Positions 7,452 through 17,483 of a DNA stretch of 37,067 nt are shown piece by piece (the stretch's first letter is position 1; each line of letters begins with the position of its first letter). Location: positions 1-37,067 of the forward strand of contig NIUT01000079.1 of the NCBI GenBank assembly GCA_002254365.1, in the 5' to 3' direction. A program made the position numbers and the translations under genes. The notes beneath the pieces were generated by a model that was not told where the DNA came from, ran no database searches, and saw nothing but the letters and a program-made list of their open reading frames with translations. The stretch is from Nitrospira sp. UW-LDO-01 (GTDB taxonomy: Bacteria > Nitrospirota > Nitrospiria > Nitrospirales > Nitrospiraceae).

Positions 7452-8177
7452 GTGAACGCGGATTTCAGCGCTAGAGTGATCTCCTTACAGGTTGGCCTCC
7501 CACAGCGTATGACCTCAGCAGGTTTTACGGATCAGTCTGGTTCACATCAAGAATGGACGACCGGCTTCTTCAAGAAGTCCACCGATGAATCCATTTGGTT
7601 GGGGACACTCAATCTCACGGGTGATGGGCAAGCTGATCTCATCAATCATGGGGGTAAGGACAAAGCCGTCAACGTCTATCCGCACGAGCATTATTCCTAT
7701 TGGGGCCAAATACTCGGGTTAACGAATCTCCCCATGGGAGGCTTTGGGGAGAATTTTACTATAGAAGGCCTACTGGAACAGCAGGTGTGCATCGGTGACA
7801 TCTTTCAACTTGGAGAGGCCATAGTACAAATCTCTCAGCCTCGACAACCCTGCTGGAAATTAGCTCGCTATTGGAGGATCCAGGACCTGGCCGTGCAGGT
7901 CCAGGAAACAGGTCGCACCGGATGGTATTTTCGCGTCCTCAAGGAGGGCCCCGTTCAGGCAGAGAAGAATCTTGTCCTTCAAGAACGTCCCTATCCACGC
8001 TGGACCGTGTCAACTGCAAATCAGGTGATGCACCACCTCGTCAAAGATCGACAAGCCGCACAGGACCTGGCTGATTGCGAAGCCCTCTCGTCTCGATGGC
8101 GGGACAAACTCAGGCAGCGGGCCCTGACTGGAGCACCAGAAAATACGGCGCCCCGGTTGAAAGGACCAGAAAAGTAA
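7452..8177 (+). CDS. yiiM: YiiM-type MOSC-domain protein (molybdenum cofactor)
   Basis: A MOSC protein of 241 residues from the GTG at 7452, chosen because GAGG lies 8 nt upstream; an in-frame ATG at 7422 without such a site would add ten residues. Family signs are HGGKDKAVNVYPHEHYSYW, GGFGENFTIEGL, the GDIFQLGEAIVQISQPRQP segment followed by CWKL with the likely molybdenum-binding Cys, GRTGWYFRVLKEG, and a C-terminal helical domain (about 175-225). YiiM in E. coli protects against 6-hydroxylaminopurine by reducing N-hydroxylated compounds. It converges on the hao operon, so a role in handling N-hydroxylated by-products of ammonia oxidation is plausible but inferred. Confidence 0.85.
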   Translation: MNADFSARVISLQVGLPQRMTSAGFTDQSGSHQEWTTGFFKKSTDESIWLGTLNLTGDGQADLINHGGKDKAVNVYPHEHYSYWGQILGLTNLPMGGFGENFTIEGLLEQQVCIGDIFQLGEAIVQISQPRQPCWKLARYWRIQDLAVQVQETGRTGWYFRVLKEGPVQAEKNLVLQERPYPRWTVSTANQVMHHLVKDRQAAQDLADCEALSSRWRDKLRQRALTGAPENTAPRLKGPEK

Positions 8178-8214
8178 GACCCCTCACCGGGCCACATATT
8201 TCGCCGCACAAAAG

Positions 8215-8252
8215 CACAAGGCCGTACATCAATCACGATGTACGGCCTTGTG
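8215..8252. terminator. Bidirectional hairpin between yiiM and cycB
   Basis: A 16-bp perfect stem (8215-8230 with 8237-8252) and a 6-nt loop sit between the convergent stops of the MOSC gene and cycB. On the minus strand it is followed by CTTTT; no T-run follows on the plus strand. It most likely ends the hao-cyc operon and perhaps the opposite gene too. Confidence 0.75.
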
Positions 8253-8284
8253 ACAGCACTCCACAATGGAAGGCTTGGACAACC

Positions 8285-8878
8285 TTAATCCTTCTCGTCC
8301 TCGTCGTCGTCTGCCTTCTTTTTCACTTCCTTGATCACCGGCTTCCCCTGAGCAAGACTTGCATTGAGATCATGCTCGGGAACCTTTTTATGTACCAGAT
8401 TTTGGTGACAATCGATACAGGTGGCTCCTTCGCTTTGCATTTTTGCATGCGCAGCCTTGGCTGATGCTCCCGGCGGCTTGGTATTCTTATGACAAGCCCT
8501 ACACGTGAGACTATCCCACTCCTTGAGCTTCATCCGTGCACGGAAGGCAGCTTCCGGCCTATGCTCATTGAACTTTTCGATAGTCGAGTAGTCGGTGGTG
8601 AATTCCTTGATCAGGAATGGAACTCCATCCACCACGTGCGTCCATACTGCTTTATGGAAGTTAGATAATCCCTGCGGGACATGGCAGTCCTTACAACCCG
8701 GATCCATACCAATGGCCCCCCAATGTGAGGACTTCTTCAACTCCTCATAGGGATAGATCTCAGAGTGACAACTGATACAAAACTCGGTCCTAGAGATAGC
8801 TGCTTCACCGCCGAAGACTACAGTGATGAACCCTATCCCCAGAACCGCTCCAGCTATTAAGGTTCCGAGCTTTGGCAT
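8285..8878 (-). CDS. cycB: Tetraheme cytochrome cM552 (NapC/NirT family)
   Basis: A 197-residue membrane-anchored cytochrome with one N-terminal helix (about 5-24) and four CxxCH sites at 34-38, 62-66, 126-130 and 154-158. The NapC/NirT family takes electrons to or from quinone at the membrane. In ammonia oxidisers CycB is thought to pass electrons from cytochrome c554 into the ubiquinone pool. The tail (about 180-197) is rich in Lys, Asp and Glu. It starts 2 nt after the cycA stop and closes the operon. Confidence 0.92.
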   Translation of the reverse strand: MPKLGTLIAGAVLGIGFITVVFGGEAAISRTEFCISCHSEIYPYEELKKSSHWGAIGMDPGCKDCHVPQGLSNFHKAVWTHVVDGVPFLIKEFTTDYSTIEKFNEHRPEAAFRARMKLKEWDSLTCRACHKNTKPPGASAKAAHAKMQSEGATCIDCHQNLVHKKVPEHDLNASLAQGKPVIKEVKKKADDDEDEKD

Positions 8879-8880
8879 TG

Positions 8881-9609
8881 TTATTCATCCCCACCCTTAT
8901 CAGACTTCACCGGTGGCTTGGCGTTCTTTTGGAATTCCTCATGGAACTTCGGCATGGGAGGCCCAGTGAACGTCCCTTCAAGCTTGAAATGCGTATGCAT
9001 CGCCTTGTCGTCTCGCACATACTTCTCAAAATCAAACGAGTATTTCTTGTCGACGGTCGGTGTGAACGGAGTATAGGGTTTCTTCGCACCCTTCCACGGC
9101 GACCCTTCATAATTCAAGTGGCAGGCGTTACACTTTTCTTGAAACTCAAAATCCTGCCCGGCCTCAACTAGATTGGCACGCTCTGTGGTTTTCTGCGACT
9201 TCTCGTAGGCTTCACCAGCTTTCCGGTGAATCTTACGGTAGTCACTTCCTGCCCCGTGACAGGATTCGCACCCAACGCCGGTTAAGAATTTCTCAGGCTC
9301 TTCGATGACGTAGCCACCTTCCTTACCGAACCCATCGACGTGGCATCCAACACAATCTTTGTCTTTTGTATAGTCCTTTTTAGGATCAAGCTTGGCCTTG
9401 ACCATCGCCTCATCCTTCTTCTTACCTCTGCTGGGCTTGAGCGACTCCATTGCCTTCCCATGCAAGGTCTTCTCCCAAGCCTCTCCCTCGCCTTTGTGGC
9501 AGTTAAAGCATTTCTTCCTACCCTCGAACGTCCCGTCGGCTGAGGCTGTCCCAGCCATGATAAGGAATACCGCTGCAGCGGCCAATCCAGATAAAATGCG
9601 GTAATTCAC
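8881..9609 (-). CDS. cycA: Tetraheme cytochrome c554
   Basis: A 242-residue periplasmic cytochrome with a signal peptide ending TASA and four CxxCH sites at 34-38, 86-90, 114-118 and 160-164. The GVGCESCHGAG segment and the PMPKFHEEFQ C-terminus fit c554, the electron acceptor of hydroxylamine oxidoreductase. Translation starts at GTG 9609, with AAGGAGA just upstream; no in-frame ATG is close. It follows haoB after 163 nt that include a short GC hairpin (CCGCG/CGCGG) and an AT-rich stretch, so some separate control is possible. Confidence 0.93.
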   Translation of the reverse strand: MNYRILSGLAAAAVFLIMAGTASADGTFEGRKKCFNCHKGEGEAWEKTLHGKAMESLKPSRGKKKDEAMVKAKLDPKKDYTKDKDCVGCHVDGFGKEGGYVIEEPEKFLTGVGCESCHGAGSDYRKIHRKAGEAYEKSQKTTERANLVEAGQDFEFQEKCNACHLNYEGSPWKGAKKPYTPFTPTVDKKYSFDFEKYVRDDKAMHTHFKLEGTFTGPPMPKFHEEFQKNAKPPVKSDKGGDE

Positions 9610-9772
9610 GGCATCTCCTTTCCGATAGATATAGGAATACGCACCCGTTGATTGCTACCCCGATACCAAACAATATAATTGTACAACACTTCTTTTACTC
9701 CGCGCCTCCGACGCGGCCAGTTTACCATGAGCAAATTCAGAACTGCTAGCCTGATATTTTCGATTATAAGAC

Positions 9773-10813
9773 TCAGGAAGGATTGTGAGCAGCCGGAATT
9801 TTATACACCCAATAGCCGCCATGCTTATGGACAAGTTGCAACGCTTCAAAGTCAATGGGCGTTGAATTCATCAGCGGCAACATTTGAGCAAGTAAAATTT
9901 TGCCGTTCTTATTCTGGTTGAGGAAATAGGCACGTACAACTTTTTCAGAAAGCGACTGAAGTGTATAGGTGTCATAGCCATACTCCTTCATCCAGGCTTT
10001 CACCTGATTGGCCAGCCCATGAACGTTTCCGGTAAGGGGAAAATCCTTGAAAGCAATTTCCATGCGATCCGGCCGCAGAAGACCGACTTTATAAAGATCG
10101 GTTGGATGAACCACGATATAAGATTCTCTGACACCAGCCAATTCGCGAAGCATCGCAGCCCCTTTTGTGGGCTCTGATGAAAGCGCATCAACAAATTGTT
10201 GAAACTTTTGCTCTTCCTCCGCAGATCCCCGGTCACCCCAAAACTGTTGCTCGTACTCGATAATAATAGGCGTACGATCTTTCCAATACGAGGGGGTGAT
10301 CAGCGGCTGTCCGAGATGGGACTTAAACAGCGTTTCTCGCTCAGACAACAAATGGAGCTGCCGAGAAATGTCCCACCAGGCTAAGACCAGACCATCTTTG
10401 GGAACATGTTGTGTGAGATCGGTGCCAATAGTGACCAGCTCGGCGAGCTCTCCCCCCATAAACCCGATCGGCTCGGAGACCAAACCTTCCCAGTTCAACA
10501 GGATCGAATTACCATTGGCCCTCATAGCACGATAGGCAACGGCAATCGGCTTTTCAACAGACTGAACTCGTAGCTCATATTTACTGATCTTTAAATCCGG
10601 CCAGGCTTCTAGCGGAAGGTTTGGGAACTTAGATACCCCCCCTTCATCAACAAGCTGATAACTGTAGGGAACGGGGGCTGGTTTAAACCAGAGGTAGGAA
10701 AACCATCCAAGTAAAACAAGACCTCCCGTCACTAAGAGGAGTCCTAGTGACGGGAGGATCTTCTGTGCCCCTGAGGGATGTGACACCGGTTCACTCAGGG
10801 ACGACGTACCCAA
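9773..10813 (-). CDS. haoB: HaoB, membrane protein of the hydroxylamine oxidation cluster
   Basis: A 346-residue protein with one N-terminal membrane helix (about 22-42) and a large periplasmic domain without heme sites. HaoB regularly follows haoA in ammonia oxidisers; its role is not established, though it may hold Hao at the membrane or help its assembly. The best start is TTG at 10813, 4 nt after the haoA stop, with only a weak AGAAG upstream; a GTG at 10786 is the other choice. A TTG start and weak ribosome site suggest it is made at much lower level than HaoA, by coupling to it. Confidence 0.85.
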   Translation of the reverse strand: MGTSSLSEPVSHPSGAQKILPSLGLLLVTGGLVLLGWFSYLWFKPAPVPYSYQLVDEGGVSKFPNLPLEAWPDLKISKYELRVQSVEKPIAVAYRAMRANGNSILLNWEGLVSEPIGFMGGELAELVTIGTDLTQHVPKDGLVLAWWDISRQLHLLSERETLFKSHLGQPLITPSYWKDRTPIIIEYEQQFWGDRGSAEEEQKFQQFVDALSSEPTKGAAMLRELAGVRESYIVVHPTDLYKVGLLRPDRMEIAFKDFPLTGNVHGLANQVKAWMKEYGYDTYTLQSLSEKVVRAYFLNQNKNGKILLAQMLPLMNSTPIDFEALQLVHKHGGYWVYKIPAAHNPS

Positions 10814-10817
10814 CTGA

Positions 10818-12518
10818 CTACTTCTTGTTCCGCCGCCATCCGGCGAGCGCGAGCGTCCCCGCCAGCATCATGCCCCCGCCGATGCCGCCCAGGGAGATCT
10901 TGCCGGTCTCGCTGTCGAGATCTAGCAGACTGCTCTTCATATGGCCTTCCAACTTGGCCACCCGCGCTTGCAGGTCCAACTTCTCCTTCAGGCGCGTGTC
11001 ATCATCCATGATTTCCACATAGGCCCGGTTCATCGCGGCCCAACCCACCGTATAGGTATAGCCCCAATACTGGTGTGCCAAGCTCACGTGCAACTGCACT
11101 AAGTGGTCTTCCGCCATTTCAAACAACCGCAACTCATTGGCCGCTGGGTTGTTCCCCTTCGACCAATAGATCTGGAAGAACTTCTCGAAGCCATCAGTCT
11201 CCGGTGCCGGTGGCGCCGGTCGGTTGGTCTTCTGACCGGTCAATAAGCCTGCCTTGTACTGCTCTTCCACCACGTGATGCGCTTCATCGTACTTTTCCAA
11301 GCCAGAGAAAGTCCCGTTGTCCATGAACTCCATCCAGGCTCGGGCATAGGTTTCCGAGTGGCAATTAGTGCAGGTCTTCACCCAGGCATCATTGCGCTTC
11401 TCGGCCCAGTCTGTCTTGATGTTCTCACGAATTCCTGGCACGAAGGGATAGTTGGCCCAGCGCACTTTCCGCACGATGTTGTGTGCGATCTTGCCTTGAT
11501 ACTCCATGTGGCAGTATTGGCACGTCGGCGCAGTCTCGGCCCCCTTGGCCATAGCTTCTTTAATCGGAACATTGAAGTTCCACTTGTCTTTATCCCGTTG
11601 ATACTTCAACCCGTGCTTCGACAGGCTGTAGGCTTCCCAGTTGTTGTGGTCCGCGCCGCTGTGACACTGGGCGCAAACTTCCGGCTTCCGGGATTCCGCC
11701 ACATTGAAGTCATGACGGGCATGACAGGTATCGCACTTGTTCTGATTGACGTGGCAGCCCGTGCAGCCGTCCGCAATTTCGCGCTGCGGCATGCCCGCAT
11801 AGACTTCCACTTCCACGTTGGCCTTGTAGTCCAACGCGTGAGACGGACGACCCTTGGGCCACTGATCCTTTGGCCAGGTGATCGTATCCCGCTCCGACTC
11901 GCGCTCTGCAAACTCCTGCAAGTGGCAGGCACCGCAGGTGTCGGCTGTGGCAATCTTGATATCTTTGCGGTGATCCGCCTTGTTCTTCGTATTGATGTCG
12001 AAGTGGCAATCGATACAGCCCACTTCCTTCAACTTCTCGCCTTTGCCCAACTTTCCAAGTGACCGCAGATTCTCTTCCACAGCCTCCAGCTTCGCCTTCT
12101 TATAGAAGGTATCGTCCTTCGGGGTCAGCTTGCGAATCTTATCCAGGTTCGCGTGGGTGCTCTTCTTCCACGCCGCCACCCAGCCTGGAGACTCATCGGT
12201 ATGACACTTCACGCACTGCTCACGGCTCGCCACTTCCTTCACTGCTTGCGGCGGCTTATAGAAGGTGTGCGGGTCAAAATAGCGGCTAAAGGACACCGGT
12301 TGCCAATAGTCGCCATATTTCCCCTTCCCGACCCCTTGGACCGGATCCAGGTACCGCTTCAAAAGCGCTTCGTACAGCTCCTTCGGCGAGGCTGATCGAT
12401 CAATCTTCAACGCCTCGTAGGTTTCCTTCGGCACGGTGGGAAAACTTGCCTGCGCCTGGACTGCCGCCAACACGCCGCAGACCACCAGCGCATACTTCAC
12501 CAGGTGTTTTACCGTCAC
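10818..12518 (-). CDS. haoA: Hydroxylamine oxidoreductase, octaheme
   Basis: A 566-residue octaheme enzyme that oxidises hydroxylamine in the periplasm. GTG at 12518 is chosen: GGAAGGAG stands 7 nt away and a signal peptide (ending QAQA) begins there; an ATG 60 nt upstream adds an unlikely leader. Eight CxxCH sites lie at about 102-106, 168-172, 195-199, 252-256, 262-266, 282-286, 333-337 and 383-387. The fourth (CTGCH) corresponds to heme P460, whose cross-linking Tyr should be in [12 protein letters not shown] (about 482-493). The last 25 residues form a glycine-rich membrane helix with a WRRNKK end, so the protein may be membrane-bound. It leads the haoA-haoB-cycA-cycB unit behind a strong promoter. 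Confidence 0.95.
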   Translation of the reverse strand: MTVKHLVKYALVVCGVLAAVQAQASFPTVPKETYEALKIDRSASPKELYEALLKRYLDPVQGVGKGKYGDYWQPVSFSRYFDPHTFYKPPQAVKEVASREQCVKCHTDESPGWVAAWKKSTHANLDKIRKLTPKDDTFYKKAKLEAVEENLRSLGKLGKGEKLKEVGCIDCHFDINTKNKADHRKDIKIATADTCGACHLQEFAERESERDTITWPKDQWPKGRPSHALDYKANVEVEVYAGMPQREIADGCTGCHVNQNKCDTCHARHDFNVAESRKPEVCAQCHSGADHNNWEAYSLSKHGLKYQRDKDKWNFNVPIKEAMAKGAETAPTCQYCHMEYQGKIAHNIVRKVRWANYPFVPGIRENIKTDWAEKRNDAWVKTCTNCHSETYARAWMEFMDNGTFSGLEKYDEAHHVVEEQYKAGLLTGQKTNRPAPPAPETDGFEKFFQIYWSKGNNPAANELRLFEMAEDHLVQLHVSLAHQYWGYTYTVGWAAMNRAYVEIMDDDTRLKEKLDLQARVAKLEGHMKSSLLDLDSETGKISLGGIGGGMMLAGTLALAGWRRNKK

Positions 12519-12635
12519 AGCTCGACTCCTTCCGTTTGATGGCCAGTGCGCTCTGTCCTTCAACAAACACTCACTCATTGCACACTTGTATTTACTTACT
12601 TCTATTGCGCAAGATTAGAAATAGAATGGCGGCGA

Positions 12636-12664
12636 AATATAGCTCAGCCCCATCCGAGTGTCAA
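12636..12664 (-). promoter_or_regulatory. haoAp: Strong sigma70 promoter of haoA
   Basis: On the minus strand, a perfect TTGACA (12659-12664) and TATATT (12636-12641, 5 of 6) are separated by exactly 17 bp. The start should be near 12629, giving a leader of about 110 nt to the haoA GTG. It lies in the 217 nt between ccmI and haoA, so hao can be expressed strongly and apart from the ccm operon. Confidence 0.8.
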
Positions 12665-12735
12665 GAAATTTTCATGCGTCACAATCAGAGAACCTCGCAG
12701 ATTTCTTCATTAAAACCATAAGGATTCCACTTCGG

Positions 12736-14025
12736 TTACGGCCGTTCCCGATCAATGACGACCGTAATATTTTCAGCGCCTGGCTTGATCGGCTGACTCA
12801 TTCCTTCCAAATCCCCACTCTCCGGCATGGCTTTCCCGGATTTCGATAAACGCGCTACGATGACAACGGTGTCGATATCCGACAATTTTCTCGATGGCAT
12901 GGGGCTGGTAGAATCATCCAGCCTGAACGTAAATGGAAGGTCCTTTTTCGACGCCCTCACGATAGACACCGGCATCGGTGGGCCAGCCACATCCTTGGCA
13001 AATACGAACAGCGTATCCGGCAGAGACGCCTTGTTCGCCAGATTCGGCCCCAGAATCACCTTTCCTGTAATTGCGCGAGACTGACCGGATTGCGCCGTCG
13101 GCTTGGCCGGCTTTGCCTGTTCCATTGGTGGATTCGCCACCAGCATATTCATGCTCGGACCACCACCCATTCGCCGTTTCGCTTCAGCAATACTGGCCTT
13201 GAGCTGATCAGACGATTCTTGATCATCAGAAGGAAGATAGGTATGGGCCTCCTCCCATTCCTTCGCTGCACGTGCAAAGTCTTTCCGGTTGTACGCAATC
13301 GTCCCTGATAACATCAGGGCCTTGACGTTGTGGGGGTCAAGCTTCAACGCCTTTTGGATCAGGGTTTCCGGCCTCCCCTCAAGCTTACGCCCCTGGTGTA
13401 CGGCGAGGGCATCGGCATAGTCGGCTAGAAGACCCGCATTGTCGGGATCAAGCTTTGTCGCCCTTTCAAAAATCGGCACTGCATCCGCGTACCGCTCCAT
13501 TGCCATATAGGATCGGGCAAGCAGTCCCCATCCGACTCCATCGTTCGGATTCTGCTCTAATTTTTTTCGCAATTGCTCGATAAGCTGGTTCAAACCTTCC
13601 GCCATCTGCCCATCGCCACCGGGGCCGCCTTGCAAGGCAGCGGACACCGCTGGATGGGTCATAGCAGCCGGATTTCCCAACGTCCAATAGAGGACACCGC
13701 TAGACGCGGGAATAATCATCGCTAATGAAAGCGCCACAAGTCGAAGATTCACAAATCCTCCCGTAGTCACCGTTGAAGCGTCAGTGGAACCGGTCTCTTC
13801 GAGTACACGGCGCTCCAGTTCGCTCCGCGCAGCCTGATACTGGTCATCAGTCAGCAAACCGTTGGCAAGATCTTGTTCCAGCTCAGAAAACTGCTGCCGA
13901 TACACCGGGAGTTTCTTCTCCTGATCGTTCGTCACGGTCGGCTGACGCATGAACAGCGGGCGCAAGACAAGTCCCAAAACGGCAAGAGTCATGGCGGACA
14001 CGATAGACCAAAATGTTACCGTCAT
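12736..14025 (-). CDS. ccmI: Cytochrome c biogenesis protein CcmI
   Basis: A 429-residue CcmI (CycH) that holds apocytochrome c for heme attachment by CcmF-CcmH. An N-terminal helix (4-23) is followed by a cytoplasmic loop with LPVYRQQFSELEQDLANGLL, a family signature, a second helix at about 92-112, and periplasmic TPR repeats (about 155-275). The C-terminal domain (about 310-429) has the GKVILGP and DTLFVFAKDVAGPPMPVSIV pattern of the long CcmI form. Its ATG overlaps the ccmH stop by 4 nt. It is the last gene of the ccm operon. Confidence 0.93.
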   Translation of the reverse strand: MTVTFWSIVSAMTLAVLGLVLRPLFMRQPTVTNDQEKKLPVYRQQFSELEQDLANGLLTDDQYQAARSELERRVLEETGSTDASTVTTGGFVNLRLVALSLAMIIPASSGVLYWTLGNPAAMTHPAVSAALQGGPGGDGQMAEGLNQLIEQLRKKLEQNPNDGVGWGLLARSYMAMERYADAVPIFERATKLDPDNAGLLADYADALAVHQGRKLEGRPETLIQKALKLDPHNVKALMLSGTIAYNRKDFARAAKEWEEAHTYLPSDDQESSDQLKASIAEAKRRMGGGPSMNMLVANPPMEQAKPAKPTAQSGQSRAITGKVILGPNLANKASLPDTLFVFAKDVAGPPMPVSIVRASKKDLPFTFRLDDSTSPMPSRKLSDIDTVVIVARLSKSGKAMPESGDLEGMSQPIKPGAENITVVIDRERP

Positions 14026-14492
14026 GGACGCTTTCCTCCTTCAGTCAACAACTGCTCGACCCGTCGATGCTCATCTTCCGTGACCGGCACATCGACCACT
14101 TTGCCAGCCCGACGCCGTAGCGTGATGATCAACGCGGTTGCGCCAACGATCACCAAGAGAAACGGCCCGACCCACAGAAGTGTCGTCGAGGCTTTGAGTG
14201 GCGGCCGATACAGGACAAAGTCGCCGTACCGTGCCGTCAGAAATTCGATGATCTCCTGATCGCTCATGTTCTTCGCGATCATTTCCCGCACTTCTCGACG
14301 CAGATCTTCGGCAAGCGGGGCATTGGAATCGGCCAGAGTCTGGTTCTGGCACACCAGGCAGCGCAGTTCGACGGCAAGATGTTTCAATCGTGCTTCATTC
14401 GCCGGGTCATCAGCCAACGGCCTGGCTTCACCAGCCCATACTGGCCCGGACAGGAACAAGAGGCCGATAAGTACGATCCATTTTATGTTCAT
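14022..14492 (-). CDS. ccmH: Cytochrome c biogenesis thiol reductase CcmH
   Basis: A 156-residue protein with a signal helix, the LRCLVCQNQ motif (Cys45, Cys48), and one C-terminal membrane helix (about 105-125) followed by a short cytoplasmic tail. This is the single-domain CcmH (CycL) form. It reduces the apocytochrome CxxCH disulfide before heme attachment. The ARYGDFVLYRPP segment is typical. It overlaps ccmG and ccmI by 4 nt each. Confidence 0.94.
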   Translation of the reverse strand: MNIKWIVLIGLLFLSGPVWAGEARPLADDPANEARLKHLAVELRCLVCQNQTLADSNAPLAEDLRREVREMIAKNMSDQEIIEFLTARYGDFVLYRPPLKASTTLLWVGPFLLVIVGATALIITLRRRAGKVVDVPVTEDEHRRVEQLLTEGGKRP

Positions 14493-15016
14493 TGTGCTTC
14501 AAGCTGCTTAACGAGGGGAATGATCTTCTTCTCAACGGTTTCAGAATCCAATGGACCAATTTGCTTGTACTGAATGACGCCTTGTTTGTCGATGACGTAA
14601 GTCTCTGGGACTCCGTACACTCCGTAGTTGATCCCGACCCGGCCGGCGTCATCCACGCCCACGACAGGATAGGGATTGCCCCACCGGCTCAACCAGGTCA
14701 TCGCTTCATCCCGTTGATCCTTATAATCCATGCCGTAGATCGGAACTTCACCGGACTTCGCCAGATCCATGAGGACCGGATGCTCCGTCTTGCACCCGCT
14801 ACACCACGAAGCCCAAAAGTTGAGCAACCAGACCTTCCCCTTCATATCCGCCGGCGAAAATACTTTGGTTGGCTCAAGCAGCTGTGGTTGAGAAAAATCC
14901 GGCGCGGCCTTCCCGACGAGGGGAGAGGGAATTTCTCGAGGATTGAGCTTCAGCCCAATCCCGAGAAACACAAGGACGACAATAAAAATGGACAGCGGCA
15001 GGAGAAATCGGTTCAT
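14489..15016 (-). CDS. ccmG: Periplasmic thioredoxin-like CcmG (DsbE)
   Basis: A 175-residue membrane-anchored thioredoxin-fold protein. The ATG at 15016 overlaps the ccmF stop by 4 nt; the longer frame from 15076 is an artefact inside ccmF. An N-terminal helix (4-21) is followed by the active site WCSGC (71-75) and by GVYGVPETYVID, the DsbE/CcmG signature with its cis-proline. It keeps CcmH and apocytochrome thiols reduced. The active-site pair Ser-Gly differs from the more usual Pro-Thr. Confidence 0.94.
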   Translation of the reverse strand: MNRFLLPLSIFIVVLVFLGIGLKLNPREIPSPLVGKAAPDFSQPQLLEPTKVFSPADMKGKVWLLNFWASWCSGCKTEHPVLMDLAKSGEVPIYGMDYKDQRDEAMTWLSRWGNPYPVVGVDDAGRVGINYGVYGVPETYVIDKQGVIQYKQIGPLDSETVEKKIIPLVKQLEAQ

Positions 15017-17004
15017 GCCACTTTTCGCCTTGCCGCTCGATTGGACGCAGGCACATCTTGCTCTTGCCGACGCCAAGCGATACGATACCGGCGATCACTG
15101 ATGGCGAGCACTCCACCAAGGGCCATAATAAAGCATCCGCCCCAAATCCAGTCAATAAACGGCTTATGGTAGAGCCGCACGCTCCAGGCTCCGTCATCAA
15201 GCGGCTCCCCCAACGACACATACAGATCCCGTAACAACCCGGGATCGATCGCCGCTTCCGTCATGATCTGATTCTGAGCCGTATACCGCCGTTTTTCAGG
15301 ATAGAGAACCGTCGCCTCTCGGCCATCACGACTCACCGAGAAGCTCCCACGAGCCGCGGTGTAATTCGGGCCAACAACATCCTGTGCGCCATCGAATCGG
15401 AACGTGTAGTCATTGATCGTCGCCGTTTCTCCAACGTTCATCCGCACATCTTTTTCCGTCTCAAACCCCTTCACCATCGTCACCCCGACGATAAAGACCG
15501 CGATGCCGCAATGCGCCACAATCATCCCCCAGTAGGATCTAGGGACAGATGCTAACCGCCCCATGAAGCTATCGCCGCTGACATGCGTCAACCGTTCTCG
15601 TAACGACACCACGGTCGTGGTGAAGATCCAAATCGCTAGCAAGAGGCCAAGACTGAGCAAGGGCGTCCAATTGCCCATGGCAATCGGCAATGTGATCGCC
15701 GTGACAACACTCACACCGAACGCCCACCGCAGGCGCTTAGTCAGGTCTGGCACACTGGCTTTTTTCCACTGAGCAAGGGGACCGATTCCCATCAAGAAAA
15801 TTGCCGGAGCCATCAACGGAACAAACACCGAGTCGAAATACGGCGGCCCGACGGAGATTTTTCCGAGGTCCAGCGCATCCAAGAACAAGGGGTAGAGCGT
15901 TCCTAACAGCACCGAGCCCATTGCCGCCACCAGCAGCACATTGTTCGCGAGCAACATCCCTTCACGCGACACTGATGCGAAACTGCCTCCCAATCCGACA
16001 CGCGGTGCCCGCCAAGCATAGAGCGCAAGCGACCCACCGATGACGACAGCTAAGAACACCAAAATGAACATGCCGCGCTTAGGATCTGTGGCAAAGGCAT
16101 GCACGGACGTCAGCACACCGGACCGAACGAGGAATGTCCCAAGAAGACTCAACGAAAATGCCATGATGGCGAGCAGAACGGTCCAGACCTTGAACCCACC
16201 TCGCTTGTCGGTGACGGCTAGCGAGTGCACCAAGGCCGTGCCGGCTAACCACGGCATGAACGACGCATTCTCAACCGGATCCCAGAACCACCACCCACCC
16301 CAGCCCAACTCGTAATAGGCCCAGCCACTGCCCATCGCAATGCCAACCGTCAGAAAGCACCACGCGACAGTCGTCCATGGGCGAGACCAGCGGGCCCACG
16401 CTGCATCGAGATTTCCGCCCAACAAGGCGGCAATGGCAAAGGCAAAGGCCACTGAGAACCCGACATACCCCATGTATAGCATCGGTGGATGGATCACCAT
16501 GCCTGGATCCTGCAAGAGCGGATTCAAGTCGCGGCCCTCAGCAGCCGCAGGAATCAGCCGCTCGAATGGGTTGGACACTGTCAGCATGAACAAAAGAAAT
16601 CCGATACTGACGAGGCCCATCACGCCGAGAATACGAGATCGCGTGGACTCGGGAAGATGAGCGGAGAACAGCGTGACCGCAAACATCCAGATGGTCAGAA
16701 TGAAGGTCCATAAGAGCAGCGACCCTTCATGCGCACCCCAGATAGCCGCCAGACGATAATGGAGCGGGAGCTGAGAGTTACTTGTGGCCGCAACGTAGAG
16801 GACAGAGAAATCCTTCTCAGCAAAGGCGTACGCAAGACAACCGAACGCGGTGAGCACCAGGAAAAACTGCCCTCGGGCAGCCGGCTTGGCCACGGCCATC
16901 AACGCCGAGTTCCCGACCGCCGCACCGTAGATAGGAAGAATGCCCTGCACCACGGCAACGCACAGTGCAAGAATCAACGCAAAATGACCGATCTCTGGAA
17001 TCAT
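15013..17004 (-). CDS. ccmF: Heme lyase CcmF
   Basis: A 663-residue polytopic protein, about the usual length, with some 15 helices. The tryptophan-rich WWD heme-binding motif is [19 protein letters not shown] (about 235-253). Conserved His residues include those in [22 protein letters not shown] and TALVHSLA. CcmF, with CcmH and CcmI, attaches heme to the CxxCH of apocytochromes at the periplasmic face. It overlaps ccmE and ccmG by 4 nt each. Confidence 0.96.
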   Translation of the reverse strand: MIPEIGHFALILALCVAVVQGILPIYGAAVGNSALMAVAKPAARGQFFLVLTAFGCLAYAFAEKDFSVLYVAATSNSQLPLHYRLAAIWGAHEGSLLLWTFILTIWMFAVTLFSAHLPESTRSRILGVMGLVSIGFLLFMLTVSNPFERLIPAAAEGRDLNPLLQDPGMVIHPPMLYMGYVGFSVAFAFAIAALLGGNLDAAWARWSRPWTTVAWCFLTVGIAMGSGWAYYELGWGGWWFWDPVENASFMPWLAGTALVHSLAVTDKRGGFKVWTVLLAIMAFSLSLLGTFLVRSGVLTSVHAFATDPKRGMFILVFLAVVIGGSLALYAWRAPRVGLGGSFASVSREGMLLANNVLLVAAMGSVLLGTLYPLFLDALDLGKISVGPPYFDSVFVPLMAPAIFLMGIGPLAQWKKASVPDLTKRLRWAFGVSVVTAITLPIAMGNWTPLLSLGLLLAIWIFTTTVVSLRERLTHVSGDSFMGRLASVPRSYWGMIVAHCGIAVFIVGVTMVKGFETEKDVRMNVGETATINDYTFRFDGAQDVVGPNYTAARGSFSVSRDGREATVLYPEKRRYTAQNQIMTEAAIDPGLLRDLYVSLGEPLDDGAWSVRLYHKPFIDWIWGGCFIMALGGVLAISDRRYRIAWRRQEQDVPASNRAARRKVA

Positions 17005-17483
17005 AGTGAATCTTTCCTGCCTTCAGGAACCACGAGCGATTTGCTTTGCTGGGCCCCGGAAGCCTTCGCCTTGGCCATCGCCGCAGCCGCTTCAGGCGGC
17101 ATATAATTTTCATCGTGTTTCGCCAGCACCTCACTGGCCACGAAGGTGCCGTCGGGTGCCAACTGACCCTGCGCAACGGCGCCTTTCCCTTCTTTGAACA
17201 GGTCCGGCAATATTCCCTTGTAGGTCACGGGCACGCGCTTCGCCGTATCCGTCACCACAAAGTGGACGGTGAGACCATCGCCCTCACGCTTGAGGCTGCC
17301 GTCTTCGACCATCCCTCCGATCCGGAAGGGTCGGCCTTTCGGCACGTCGCCGTTTGCCACCTCGGTGGGCGTGTGAAAGAGCGAAAGATTACTCTTCAAT
17401 GCATTCATCACCAGCCAAGTGGCCACAACCACTACCACGAGACCCAACCCGATAAATGCAAACCGTTTATGCCGCGGTTTCAT
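17001..17483 (-). CDS. ccmE: Periplasmic heme chaperone CcmE
   Basis: A 160-residue protein with an N-terminal helix (8-25), a beta-barrel domain and the HDENYMPPE motif, in which His123 forms the covalent heme bond. It is the His-type CcmE. CcmE takes heme from the CcmABCD complex and delivers it to CcmF. Its start overlaps the end of ccmD by 17 nt. Confidence 0.96.
   Translation of the reverse strand: MKPRHKRFAFIGLGLVVVVVATWLVMNALKSNLSLFHTPTEVANGDVPKGRPFRIGGMVEDGSLKREGDGLTVHFVVTDTAKRVPVTYKGILPDLFKEGKGAVAQGQLAPDGTFVASEVLAKHDENYMPPEAAAAMAKAKASGAQQSKSLVVPEGRKDSL

Noticed and set aside
11274..12062. 262-codon plus-strand open frame inside haoA
   Set aside because: It is antisense to the octaheme gene, whose eight CxxCH sites fix the coding strand. 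The antisense frame has no domain and no ribosome site.
14492..15172. 226-codon plus-strand frame over ccmG and ccmF
   Set aside because: Antisense to two clear genes; composition rich in His, Arg and Pro, as expected of a shadow.
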